NCBI GenBank assembly: GCA_029582265.1
Contig: CM055816.1
Location: 98,921,039-98,985,038 of the forward strand
Direction: 5' to 3'
DNA: 64,000 nt
Source of the DNA: Zoroaster sp. YZ-2022
Lineage: Eukaryota; Echinodermata; Asteroidea; Forcipulatida; Zoroasteridae
Notes under the pieces: generated by a model
Databases searched by the model: none
Seen by the model: the letters and a program-made list of their open reading frames with translations, nothing else
What the model was told of the DNA's origin: nothing
Shown: positions 8,210 through 17,316 of the stretch, piece after piece
How the letters are laid out: each line of letters starts with the position of its first letter
Position numbering within the stretch: the first letter of the stretch is position 1
Position numbers and translations under genes: made by a program

Positions 8210-9828
8210 AAGCGACCCATCTGAAAACGTGACAAAGAATCCGCCAAATCATTAGCTACCCCTGGAATATGCACCGCTTTGAAAACAATATTAAAGCGCA
8301 GACATTCTAACACAAACAACCGGACAAGATGCATAATCCTATCACACTGGGAAGTTTGGCTATTAATGATGTGAACCACCGCCGAGTTATCAGACCGAAA
8401 CTTGACCCGACGGTTCGACAGCAACGGCGCCCAGCACAATACGGCCACAAGCAATGGAAAAAATTCAAGAAATGCAATTGAAGGAGGATCCTCAAGTATG
8501 CCTGCTGGCCAGCGACCCTGCACCCATTTGCCTTGAAAAAATGCACCATACCCAACCGATGCCGCCGCATCCGTAAACAACTCCACTGGACTGTCCCACT
8601 CACCAATCAAGAAATGAGAAACACCATTAAAGTGTACCAAAAACTCTAGCCACATAAGCAAATCTAACCTTGCACCCGTAGAAATGCGTACCCTGTGGTG
8701 GGGTTTGGCCAACCCCTGTGAAAGTGCAATGAGGCGCCGCAAAAATGCCCTACCTGGCAAAATAGCCTTGCAAACAAAATTCAAGGAGCCAACAAGCGAT
8801 TGAATCTCCACCAAAGAAATTTTGTGCTTGCCTAACACAGTATGAATTTTATCACAAAGCACCTGCACTTTGTTTTCAGGCACTCGAACCTGTTGGGCAA
8901 GAGTGTCGATTTCCAACCCTAAATAGGTAATCACCTGAACCGGACCTACAGTCTTCTCTGTGGCAATTGGCACCCCCAACTCACGACATATACTGGCAAA
9001 AGCTGATAAGGCACATTTGCATGACGCAGAAGATGCATCAATAAACAAAAAATCATCAAGATAATGAATAACTGACTGAGAATCATGGATAACCTCTTTT
9101 ACCCTAAATTCTAGAAATGTACTAAACAATTCAAACAATGAACATGAAATCGCACAACCCATAGGCAAACATTTATCAAAAAAGTACCTATCATCAAACT
9201 TAAAACCTAACAGTTCATAATCCAAAGGGTGCACAGGAAGCAGCCTAAACGCCGATTTGATGTCAGATTTAGCTAACCAAGCGCCCGCACCCGCCCGCAA
9301 AACCAGGTCAACGGCATTGTCAAACGATGCATAATGTACCACACACTTATCCCTATCAATAAAAGCATTAATGGAATCACCGGCCGGATATGACAAGTGG
9401 TGAATGAGACGAAAAACGCCCGGTTCATGCTTAGGCACGAGGCCGATAGGTGAACACTGCAAACCCGACAAAGGCCGGACTGCAAATGGCCCTGCAATAC
9501 GTCCCAAACTCGCCTCTTTAATGAGCTTATCGCGCACAACCTGCGGGCGTTGAGCAGCAGACGGAAGGCACTCTGAATCCCTGCACACCCTTGGTCCTAC
9601 ATAACCAATACGAAACCCAACAGTAAAACCATTAAGCAAAATAGACGCTGCACGTCTATCCGGATACCTTTGCAACCAACACCCTAAAACACGCAATTTA
9701 ATTGGCGTAGGAAGCACAAAAATTGCTAGGCTTACCAGGAAGCACAGATTTTGCTGCGGCTGGATGCAGCCGCTGCACTGCCTGCGAATGTGACTGCGCA
9801 GCTGTAGCGAGCTGTCGAGCACCGCCAA
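8143..9828 (-). CDS. reverse transcriptase-RNase H of the Ngaro element
   Basis: About 561 residues, without stops. The RT domain spans roughly residues 45-350, with LAKSDIKSAFR (motif A, 185-195), LPMGCAISCS (motif B, 221-230) and YLDD (motif C, 256-259). RNase H follows with TDAA (419-422), Glu455 in FLEFFPLL, SDN (479-481) and the final Asp in ANDLADSLSR (525-534). The arrangement is that of DIRS/Ngaro Pol. It overlaps the end of gag by about 130 bp in the +1 frame. No in-frame ATG occurs before residue 223, so synthesis as a Gag-Pol product by recoding or splicing is likely. The right limit is a TTG and only marks the overlap. Confidence 0.92.
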   Translation of the reverse strand: MAVLDSSLQLRSHIRRQCSGCIQPQQNLCFLVSLAIFVLPTPIKLRVLGCWLQRYPDRRAASILLNGFTVGFRIGYVGPRVCRDSECLPSAAQRPQVVRDKLIKEASLGRIAGPFAVRPLSGLQCSPIGLVPKHEPGVFRLIHHLSYPAGDSINAFIDRDKCVVHYASFDNAVDLVLRAGAGAWLAKSDIKSAFRLLPVHPLDYELLGFKFDDRYFFDKCLPMGCAISCSLFELFSTFLEFRVKEVIHDSQSVIHYLDDFLFIDASSASCKCALSAFASICRELGVPIATEKTVGPVQVITYLGLEIDTLAQQVRVPENKVQVLCDKIHTVLGKHKISLVEIQSLVGSLNFVCKAILPGRAFLRRLIALSQGLAKPHHRVRISTGARLDLLMWLEFLVHFNGVSHFLIGEWDSPVELFTDAAASVGYGAFFQGKWVQGRWPAGILEDPPSIAFLEFFPLLVAVLCWAPLLSNRRVKFRSDNSAVVHIINSQTSQCDRIMHLVRLFVLECLRFNIVFKAVHIPGVANDLADSLSRFQMGRFWAAAPDAEPAMTPLPVLPIIW

Positions 9829-11218
9829 ATGCCTGCGTAGCAGGCGCCCGCCGACTGTTAAACCGCCTCACCACAGGCGGCCGGTCACCAGCCAAAGATA
9901 GCGCAGTGCCAAGGCCAAACTGCCCGCGCGCATTGCTATTGCCAACCAACATACGGCATGATAATGCATTGTGCCCAACACGTGAACAGACACTACACCT
10001 GTGGGCAAATCTACACAAAGCAAAGCGGCAGCCCTGTGCCTTGTTAAATGCAAAACAAACGCCCCCGCCGGAGCGATTACCGGTAGAAAATGGACCACCA
10101 TTGGCAACGCTAGCATGAGCAATGTTATTATTAGTAACAATGTTACCGTGCAAATTAGACACCTGCCGCGGGCCGTATCCCACAGTCGCAGCCGCCGCAA
10201 CCGTGACCCACAATTCGACATCCATTTCCCCCCAACTACTGGATGGGTCAGCCGCACGGCGCAAACGAAACTGCTCATCATATGCCCGCCAACCAAACCC
10301 AGAGAATTGAATGGAGGCTAACCGGATGGTTTCTGCGTACTTAAGCAGTTCCGCTGCCCTTGAAGGGTGTTTTTCCAGAAAAATGGCCATAAACACATGG
10401 AATGCAGACAGCCATTTATCCAGGTTATCTATTTTCTTCTTGGGCTGCGCCGCCGGGCGAATAACCATTTGGCCCCCTTCAACAGCAAAAACCAATTCCG
10501 ATTGCTGCTGCTGGGAATGCGCCAACAGTTGAATGGAATTGTCGCTCAGCAATTGTGAAAAATCCACGAATTCCCCGTCCCAAATCTTTTGTTTGATTAG
10601 CGCAGGGACTGCAAAACCTAATGCACCCCCCCTTTTTGCGAAACTGGCAACTGCATTGGGCTGACCAATTTGGGCAGGTAGCCCCAAACTGACCATAACT
10701 GGCTGTTGGCTAGTATGCCCGCTGCACATGCCGTTCGCTTGGGACGACAAAGGCAAACTAACGTTAGGCCTCACATTAACGTCAGGCCCAGAAAGTGAAC
10801 CCAAATTAACGCAATCCCCAGTAGGGCTAGGCCTAACGTTAACCCCGTTAGAATGAACATCAACCTGATCAATAACGTTAGGCCTAACAAAAACAGAGTT
10901 GTCAATGTCATAATTAACGTTAACGTTAGAGCAACTTGACTCACCACCCGCTGAGTCGGAGCTAACAATAGTAGGCCTAGGCCCACTAGAGCCAGCCCCA
11001 GCTGCAGGCATCCCTGGCGAAGCCATCCCACTCGCCGCCATGGTGGTTGTAACGGGGCTTGCAGCACCGACGTTAACGTTAGTTGCACTCGTCGTAGGTG
11101 CCTCCGTACGAGTTGGCGGTGCAACGTTAGGCCGAGACCTTGGCCGCTTCCTCGGCGGGGGCTGAGCGCTCTCCGCAAGGCGTGCTGGCGGTTGAATCGC
11201 ACGCTTCGAGCGTGGCAT
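9698..11218 (-). CDS. Gag-like nucleocapsid protein of the Ngaro element
   Basis: About 506 residues from the ATG at 11218 (the frame opens three codons earlier at a GTG). A basic, proline-rich start (RSKRA...RKRPRSRP) is followed by a low-complexity stretch rich in Asn-Val, encoded by repeated AACGTTA motifs. A conserved central part follows (about 205-340: IWDGEFVDF, DKWLSAFHVFM, FGWRAYDEQFR, ELW). Two zinc-binding motifs come next: CCCH (Cys388, Cys397, Cys402, His406) and CCHC (Cys408, Cys411, His416, Cys421). Such fingers bind the genomic RNA. The second element copy has the same gene interrupted by piggyBac. Confidence 0.85.
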   Translation of the reverse strand: MPRSKRAIQPPARLAESAQPPPRKRPRSRPNVAPPTRTEAPTTSATNVNVGAASPVTTTMAASGMASPGMPAAGAGSSGPRPTIVSSDSAGGESSCSNVNVNYDIDNSVFVRPNVIDQVDVHSNGVNVRPSPTGDCVNLGSLSGPDVNVRPNVSLPLSSQANGMCSGHTSQQPVMVSLGLPAQIGQPNAVASFAKRGGALGFAVPALIKQKIWDGEFVDFSQLLSDNSIQLLAHSQQQQSELVFAVEGGQMVIRPAAQPKKKIDNLDKWLSAFHVFMAIFLEKHPSRAAELLKYAETIRLASIQFSGFGWRAYDEQFRLRRAADPSSSWGEMDVELWVTVAAAATVGYGPRQVSNLHGNIVTNNNIAHASVANGGPFSTGNRSGGGVCFAFNKAQGCRFALCRFAHRCSVCSRVGHNALSCRMLVGNSNARGQFGLGTALSLAGDRPPVVRRFNSRRAPATQAFGGARQLATAAQSHSQAVQRLHPAAAKSVLPGKPSNFCASYAN

Positions 11219-11772
11219 GATCCACACGTACAGTTTTAGGCTTCAGCCTATTTAAAGTTCGCGAACGCAGAGAGTGAGTCGAACAATTGATGACAATTAA
11301 AACGTCCCACGAAGAAAAGTTCCCGCCAAAGCTGAATAAACACAGTTCAACGAAAGACGACAATAAGAAAAAGTTCCCTTGGTCCAAGTAAGCTAGCTGA
11401 AACAATGAATCGATGGGTGACGACAAAATATAAAAGTTCCCACCAAAGTGCGCCGGAAAAAGGTTCGACGGGTGACGACGCTAATAAAATAGCCTCCTCC
11501 AAAGTCAGCTGAACTGGTTCACGGAGACACGGATGACACGATAAGAAAAAATGTCCCTCCAAACTGAAGAACGATGACGGCGACGACGATGTACCACGCT
11601 TTCTTTACACCAACCTCCAAACAGCCAAATAAGAACACTAAAATTGTGTTCGAAAGTCGACAACGAAAATCTCCGAAGCAGTAATTAACCCCCGACGATC
11701 AGGTATAGCATAAACTTCCTTCTGAAAAGTGTTATCAAATAAAAGCTGTGATCAATTTGCCAGAGCAAATTG
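11219..11772 (-). repeat. Ngaro 5' leader with imperfect tandem repeats
   Basis: Between A1 and the gag ATG, a unit of roughly 80-90 bp recurs four to five times (about 11270-11570). Each unit contains a GACGA(C) start, an A-rich TAANAAAA stretch and a GTTCCC-N-CCAAAG end. The array is conserved in the second element copy (24166-24500). Upstream minor frames cross it, but I do not call them genes. A 34-bp duplication of the A edge lies at 11726-11772 (AAAAGTGTTATC...AAAGCTGTGA). Confidence 0.6.
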
Positions 11773-12197
11773 TTGAAAAGTGTTATCAAATAAAAGCTGT
11801 GACAAAGTGACGCTTAACCAAAAGTCTTCCCGCCAACACAAAGTTACCGATCCCCAGAAGTTCACTGTAAACCAATCAGAAACAACCAGCCTGCCAGCCC
11901 TGCGCTGATTGGTTGCCGACCCACACAGTGGATCCCAAACCCCAGTATAAAAGGCTTGACAAGCACAACAAAACCCATAACACAAAAGCACACACTACTG
12001 CCAACAACGAGCATGAACAGAGCTCCAGCTTGTATGCATCGCATGAAACATATGCCCACACTGTACGCGTGTATAACACACGTAGGCAAATACACAAGCT
12101 GTACATGGCAGCAACAAGAATGCATTGCACCATCAAAATTGCAATGGAGTGCTAAGTATAAAGCATTTTGATCATTATTTGATAAAATGAATTATAT
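11773..12197 (-). repeat. Ngaro terminal repeat A1 (5' end of element)
   Basis: It is a near-identical copy of 5192-5610 and carries the same opposite-strand promoter-like block (CCAAT 11872-11876, ATTGG 11908-11912, TATAAAA 11946-11952). The right edge, at AAAATGAAT, is where identity with A2 ends and is taken as the element's 5' boundary. Confidence 0.85.
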
Positions 12198-12259
12198 CAG
12201 AGGTTCGTACGGACAACTAACTACATCTGAATTACATGCGGAATACTATAGACTACTAA

Positions 12260-14899
12260 AGCTGCAATCACACCTTGCCGGATAGCGTTAACGGACGTCC
12301 GACGGAGAGCAACATTTTCAATCCGTTCGTCTCCGTTCGCATGCGTTTCTTGTCCGTTTCTCGTTTGGCGAATGCGTTCCTTGTCAGGCGAGGTCCGTTC
12401 AATCCGGCGGAAAGTTTTGTGCATGCACAAAACTTGGAACGGACTCTACCGGGCAAAGGCGTCCGCTGGTTGTACGTTTGTTGTTCGCTGGGCAATGCGT
12501 TTTGTTCAGAACTCGTGCGTTCCTCGTCCTGTACTTGTCAGTTCGCATCCGTTGATGTACGGTGGACCTGACTCGCGGCCGGACTACTACCTGACATGCA
12601 ACGGGTGAACCGGAGGTGTGCCGGACATAGACCGCATGTTCAGCGGACGATTACTGACAAGGAAGGCATGGGAACTGATGAATAACGGATGTGTAACGGG
12701 GGTCCACAGGACAAAACTGACGACTTCAGGATAAGTACAGTATAACTACCGTACATGTAACGGGCAGCTGTTGTTGATGAAGGAGTTGGAGCTGGCCTGG
12801 AGACTGGCACCACAGCAGAAACTGTAAATGGAGGCTGGGATGGAGATGGAGCTGCCCACTGCTGATGGTAATGCTGCTGATACTGCTGGCAAGCAGGAGG
12901 GTTGAAGAGGGGCTGCTGCGTATATGCCTGCATGTACTCTGAAGACTGGCTCTGCCACGGAGATGCATCCTGAAGATGTGGAGGCGGCATTCTCCATTGG
13001 CTGGGCATGGGCTGGAAATCGCCACACTCCGGAGTTGGTGATGGACCGATGCTGGAAGATGATGCGCAGAGTGACATCTGTGCCGAACGCTGCTGCTGCT
13101 TGTCATACAGCTTCCATCTGGCCTGCATCTGGATGAAGTTTGTCTGGAACTCGGTGAATTGGTCATCAGAGGCGTTTTTGCAGACTTGACGCACCCAGTC
13201 CAGGAAGGCAGTGCGCTCAGTGACAGGTTCAGCATCAGCGAGGGCATCCTTCACAGACGTCAGCTGTGCCTGGGCATCAGCGAACTTCTTCCGCATCTCC
13301 GCCAGGACGGGGTCTTCAACATCTTTCTTCTGCTTCTTGGGCTTGGAACTTATGGCAGGCTCCTCAGCAGCAGCAGGTCCCTCCACAGCATCCTCGTCAG
13401 CTGCAGGAATGGCCAGTCTGTCCTCGGCAGCAATTCTCTCTGCCTCGTCCAGGTCCCCGCGGGCTATGGCAAGAGCCTCCTTCACGTGCAAATACAGAAA
13501 AATAAAACATCATAAATAAAATGTTCACAATAATAAAATGCATGTAAAAATGTGAAGAAAAGACCTTTTTGCATGATCTCTATTAAGTTGACTATTTTGC
13601 ATGATATTTAAGTTGACTATTTTGCATGATATTAACGTTTACCTTTTTGTGTGAAACTTAATGAAAAAGAAAAATATATTTTAATACTTACACTCTTGAC
13701 TGGAGCCCTGCGGTGGCGAATTGTGGATCTCAGAAACATAAAGCGGTCCATCACCCATCTCTCCCGTTCTGTGAACTCCTTCTGCCCATCCCCAGACCGT
13801 TGGGCATGCAGCTTGGTGTTCCAGTCCCTCAAGTCAGTATACCAGGTCTTCAAGCTCTCCACTGAAAATACAGAAAAAATGAGAAAATGTTAAGTAATAC
13901 ATGCTACAAATTTGTGCAAAAATTTCTGCAAAAATGTACAAGACTTTAAGAGAATTAGAATTATGAAGACAATAATAAAATTTAGTGAAAATATTATTTT
14001 AAACTTACCATCATAGCCCAGCTCATTAGCCTTGTCCTCCCAGAGGCGGTCCTTCTTGGCCTTGTTTTTGAAGTCCTTGTTCTTCGAATTCCAAAGGCAG
14101 GGATGCTCCTCAACCCATTCCAGGACTTGGCTTTCTTCCTGCTCATCTTGGAGGCGGCAAGACTTCTTGGCCTTCTTCTTTGACTTTGATTTACTTGACT
14201 TGTGAGTTGACTGTGATGAAACTGATGAATGACTGGGACTGGGAGAGGCTGCCCTTGCAGGGATCTCTGAGGCTGCCCTTGCAGGGATCTCTTCAGGCTC
14301 AGAAAGGGCTTCTTCCTGTGGCTCATCATGGGCTTCTCGGACTTCTGCAGGTGCAACTTCTTCTGGGACTGTAACTGCCTCTGGGGCGGCCAGTTCTACC
14401 CCACTGTCGCCACTGGCAGAGGGAGGACAGGAGGACCTGGCAGCCTTCCTCCGTGCCTTGGCCTTGCCCTTCCCGGCATTCCCGGACTTCACCTTGGGCA
14501 TCTTGGAGAGAGGTGATGTGGAGATGTTGAGCAAACTCGAGCCTGAAGATATGTGCGTTCAGTGTTCGATTTACCGGAATATTTATACCCGTTTTGTCTG
14601 TCACATGTCCTGTACAAATACGTTCGAAGAACGTTTTGTCAGTTTCTCATGCGTTCCGCTTTCGTTTTGCCCGGTTCTTGTCCGTTACTCGTACGGTGGT
14701 GTCTGTTACATTGGCTGGTAATTGTCCTGTACTTGTCCGGTTATTGTGCGGTCATTGTGCATTTTATCCGCTCCATACTCCATTCGTGAGAGCCTCGAGC
14801 AGCAACGGAGACGCCTTTCACCACCGGATAATTCTTTTTCGCAAAGTTTCTATCCGTCGGACGTTCGTTTACGCTATCCGGCAAGGTGTGACTGCAGCT
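12260..14899 (-). mobile_element. PIF/Harbinger-like DNA transposon carrying only a MADF gene
   Basis: About 45-bp terminal inverted repeats begin AGCTGCA(A/G)TCACACC on both ends and share GCCGGATAGCGT(T/A)AACG. They are flanked by TAA direct repeats (12257-12259 and 14900-14902). A TWA-type 3-bp duplication plus a Myb/SANT-like accessory gene fits the PIF/Harbinger superfamily. No DDE transposase frame is present. Subterminal regions on both sides hold many degenerate TTGTCCGTT/CGTTC-type repeats (12320-12560 and 14600-14770). It probably depends on a transposase supplied elsewhere. Confidence 0.7.
12640..14501 (-). CDS. MADF/Myb-SANT-like DNA-binding protein, three exons
   Basis: Exon 1 runs from the ATG at 14501 to 14009, exon 2 from 13861 to 13692, exon 3 from about 13479 to the stop at 12640. 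Introns have GTAAGT donors; the first acceptor (TTTTCAG) is good, the second (GTGAAG) is weak. The joined phases keep the frame. A basic KGKAKARRKAARS start and an acidic/Ser-rich linker precede a MADF domain that begins VLEWVEEHPCLW in exon 1. The domain ends with the ERERWVMDRFMFLR block in exon 2. Exon 3 is coiled and acidic, then has an LDWVRQVCK segment (BESS-like at best) and a Gln/Pro-rich tail. Its likely job is to bind the transposon ends. The last 40 residues run into subterminal repeat DNA and may be spurious. Confidence 0.65.
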
Positions 14900-14984
14900 T
14901 AACCGGAATAGGTTAAACACCTTACATCCTACCACTTCATCCAGCCGGTCATCCAGCTCCAAGAAGTAGCAACATTTCACAGAG

Positions 14985-15165
14985 TCTGGAATTCTCCTGA
15001 GGACGATCAGAGCATACCTATCGAAACGTTGTAACCTCCAGTTCTTTTCAGAACTAATTACTACTCAATAGAGATTTTAACACGGTGTCACCGCAATTAG
15101 TCTTACTTATCTTACCTCTTGGTGATTCTTGAAGCAGAATTTCGACAGTTTCAAGGTAAGTGGGT
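14985..15165. repeat. repeat shared with the palindrome at 60310-60550
   Basis: The stretch containing CAGTTCTTTTCAGAACTAA, TTACTACTCAAT and GGTGTCACC(G/A)CAATTAGTCTTA recurs in both orientations at 60310-60550. A hammerhead-like motif sits at its left end (14997-15030). It looks like the tail of a dispersed element. Confidence 0.6.
14997..15030 (+). ncRNA. hammerhead-like motif, relic
   Basis: CTGAGGA is followed by an imperfect GATCAG...CTATC stem and GAAACGTT. ACGT after the GAA core is self-complementary, as in short-stem-III hammerheads that act as dimers. One extra base lies before stem II. No cleavage-competent stem I is evident. Confidence 0.3.
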
Positions 15166-16014
15166 AATTATTATTATTATATAGGTTTTTTGGCCAAATT
15201 CGCCAATCGAGCGTTCGCATTCGTTTTCATGCCTTCGTATTAAATTAATTTTGCTAATCCGGTTGCTACCAGGGTTTGAATTCAATTTCGTCACGGAAAG
15301 TTTTGTGGTGCACAATCCGTAATTCTATTTCGCCAGATTGGCTTGAATGAGGATATGCACTTGAGTTTTATTTTCAATTTAGTTTACAGGCAATCAATTT
15401 CGCACAATGGCGAAATTGAATACTATTGGTGACCCAATGAATGAAGCTAAAACATTCACAAACAGGAATCTCTTGATTTTGTTTTAATATTTATATTGGT
15501 GTATTACACAATTTAAATGCAAACGGTGCAGATCAGTTTTTACAGTGCAAAACTTCTGAGATGTGTTTGTTCTCGAAATATGAGTGTTTTAAATGATTGC
15601 GTTCAAAAAGAACGTGCAAACAGAAATGCGTTATGATCTGAATTTAGAGAAAATTGGAAAACAAAATTATTCACCCCCAAATTACCACGAATCTAGAGTA
15701 TACTTGCTGTGATAAACATAATTGTACTTTAAGTCACAAGCTATATGCCGGATATACATACGTACACTTATCCAACTTGTTTTTATCTTCTGAATATTTC
15801 AACAGGAAACTTCCGCAAAGCAAACTGTTTTCTATATAATGGTTCGTGGTTCCCAAATATACCCAGGCCAATATTTCGACATTAAAATCATTGTTGGAAA
15901 AAATACTTATAATAAATGAGATCTTTCCCCCAAAATAATAGGGCAACATTAATAGTAAAGAATGATGGTGCAATCCCATTCAGTGACTGACACTCAATCT
16001 TTGTTCACTTTTTA
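15166..16014. other. non-coding, no gene recognised
   Basis: AT-rich DNA with an (ATT)n patch near 15163-15180. The short reading frames at 15654-15979 lack domains, and I see no element ends. Confidence 0.5.
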
Positions 16015-16135
16015 GGTGTTCGAGCGACAGCGCGCGAACACCTCTTGATATTGTTCGTTTTTTTTTTTAGGTGTTCGAGCTATAGCTCGAGCACCTCTTG
16101 ATATTGTTCGGTGTTTTTTTTAGGTGTACGAGCCT
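16015..16135. repeat. tandem hairpins of the AGGTGTTCGAGC family
   Basis: Two and a half units of about 58 bp each carry AGGTGTTCGAGC and its inverted partner GC..GAACACCT around a short GC-rich centre, then CTTGATATTGTTCG. The same hairpins occur inverted at 33798-33860, and related ends occur near 26390 and 28965. They seem to mark ends of a satellite-bearing repeat family. Confidence 0.65.
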
Positions 16136-16136
16136 T

Positions 16137-16137
16137 G

Positions 16138-16169
<32 letters not shown>

Positions 16170-16174
16170 CTATA

Positions 16175-16220
<46 letters not shown>
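16137..16220. repeat. (TA)n tract
   Basis: Nearly pure alternating TA lies at the left boundary of the large inverted repeat. Similar tracts occur at 17027-17118 and 19129-19162. Confidence 0.9.
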
Positions 16221-16222
<2 letters not shown>

Positions 16223-16275
16223 TCAGGTATAGTTCACTGCGGGACCAAGATAGTGCTCTACATTGAAGGAGCGGA

Positions 16276-17025
16276 ATAAGTAAGTAGATAGACAAACTAC
16301 TCGGTGGGTGAGAACATATGGGTCTTAATACAAATTTGTTTCGTAGGCCGACATGATGTCGATCCACTCATCAGTTAATCACCATATACACTGAAGCATC
16401 AGGTGTGGTTTACAAGTATACGTGTGTGTGTTTAGTGATGCATATCTAATTGTATCTCAGGATGTGTTTTCGTTGATGTCTGCAAGTTGATATAAGTTCA
16501 TTACGTTTATTTAACGTTGCCATGTGCGGTTTGGTAATAATTAAGTGTTTCTCGGTAATGCATAAATTGCATCTCTTCGTGAGGTTAGTGTAGGGTTTAG
16601 CCTTGGCGATGATTTTCCACGTAATTGAATATTCTTTTTGTTTGTCTCTTAACTGCCACAGGTATTTGCTGAGTTCTGTATCGTTCTTCCGTTTTTCGTG
16701 TGTAAATGACGTCTTGTGGTTCCTCCATCTGGTCTTAAATTCAGTTGCTGTCAGTCCTTAATTATTACCAAACCGCACATGGCAACGTTAAATAAACGTA
16801 ATGAACTTATATCAACTTGCAGACATCAACGAAAACACATCCTGAGATACAATTAGATATGCATCACTAAACACACACACATACGTATACTTGTAAACCA
16901 CACCTGATGCTTCAGTGTATATGGTGATTAACTGATGAGTGGATCGACATCATGTCGGCCTACGAAACAAATTTGTATTAAGACCCATATGTTCTCACCC
17001 ACCGAGTAGTTTGTCTATCTACTTA

Positions 17026-17026
<1 letters not shown>
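16276..17026. repeat. inverted repeat, two 269-bp arms around 213 bp
   Basis: The left arm 16276-16544 and right arm 16758-17026 are near-perfect inverted copies, differing by a 4-base indel in a GT run and very few substitutions. The 213-bp loop (16545-16757) is unique. The structure sits between (TA)n tracts directly upstream of the Penelope-like element and is probably part of it, as these elements often carry inverted 5' copies. Confidence 0.8.

Positions 17027-17118
<92 letters not shown>
17027..17118. repeat. (TA)n tract
   Basis: About 90 bp of alternating TA separate the inverted repeat from the truncated Penelope-like reading frame. Its length is likely to be variable and hard to assemble. 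Confidence 0.9.
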
Positions 17119-17121
<3 letters not shown>

Positions 17122-17316
17122 ACTCTGGATGTTTCACTCCTTATATACAAACATCCCCCATGGTGAAGAGCATAAGTGCATGTGCCAATGCTCTCAGATC
17201 CAACAACCAAACCAAACCTTCAGTGAGACACCTCACAGATCTTATCCGACATAATACTGACCAAAAACAATTTCACGTTCCTAGACAGAAACTTTCTCCA
17301 GGTTCAAGGTACAGCG

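Larger units (their letters stand above)
4154..12197 (-). mobile_element. complete Ngaro-type tyrosine-recombinase retrotransposon
   Basis: The element reads right to left as A1 (11773-12197), gag, RT/RNase H, tyrosine recombinase, SGNH hydrolase, B1 (5611-6582), A2 (5192-5610), B2 (4154-5122). This split direct repeat order, A1-ORFs-B1-A2-B2, is the hallmark of the Ngaro group within the DIRS-like retrotransposons. These use a tyrosine recombinase in place of a DDE integrase. A1 and A2 differ at only a couple of positions and B1 and B2 at a few, so the insertion looks recent. All four reading frames are free of stops over their full domains. No target duplication is seen, as expected for tyrosine-recombinase elements. 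About 70 bp (5123-5191) between B2 and A2 is unique. Confidence 0.9.
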
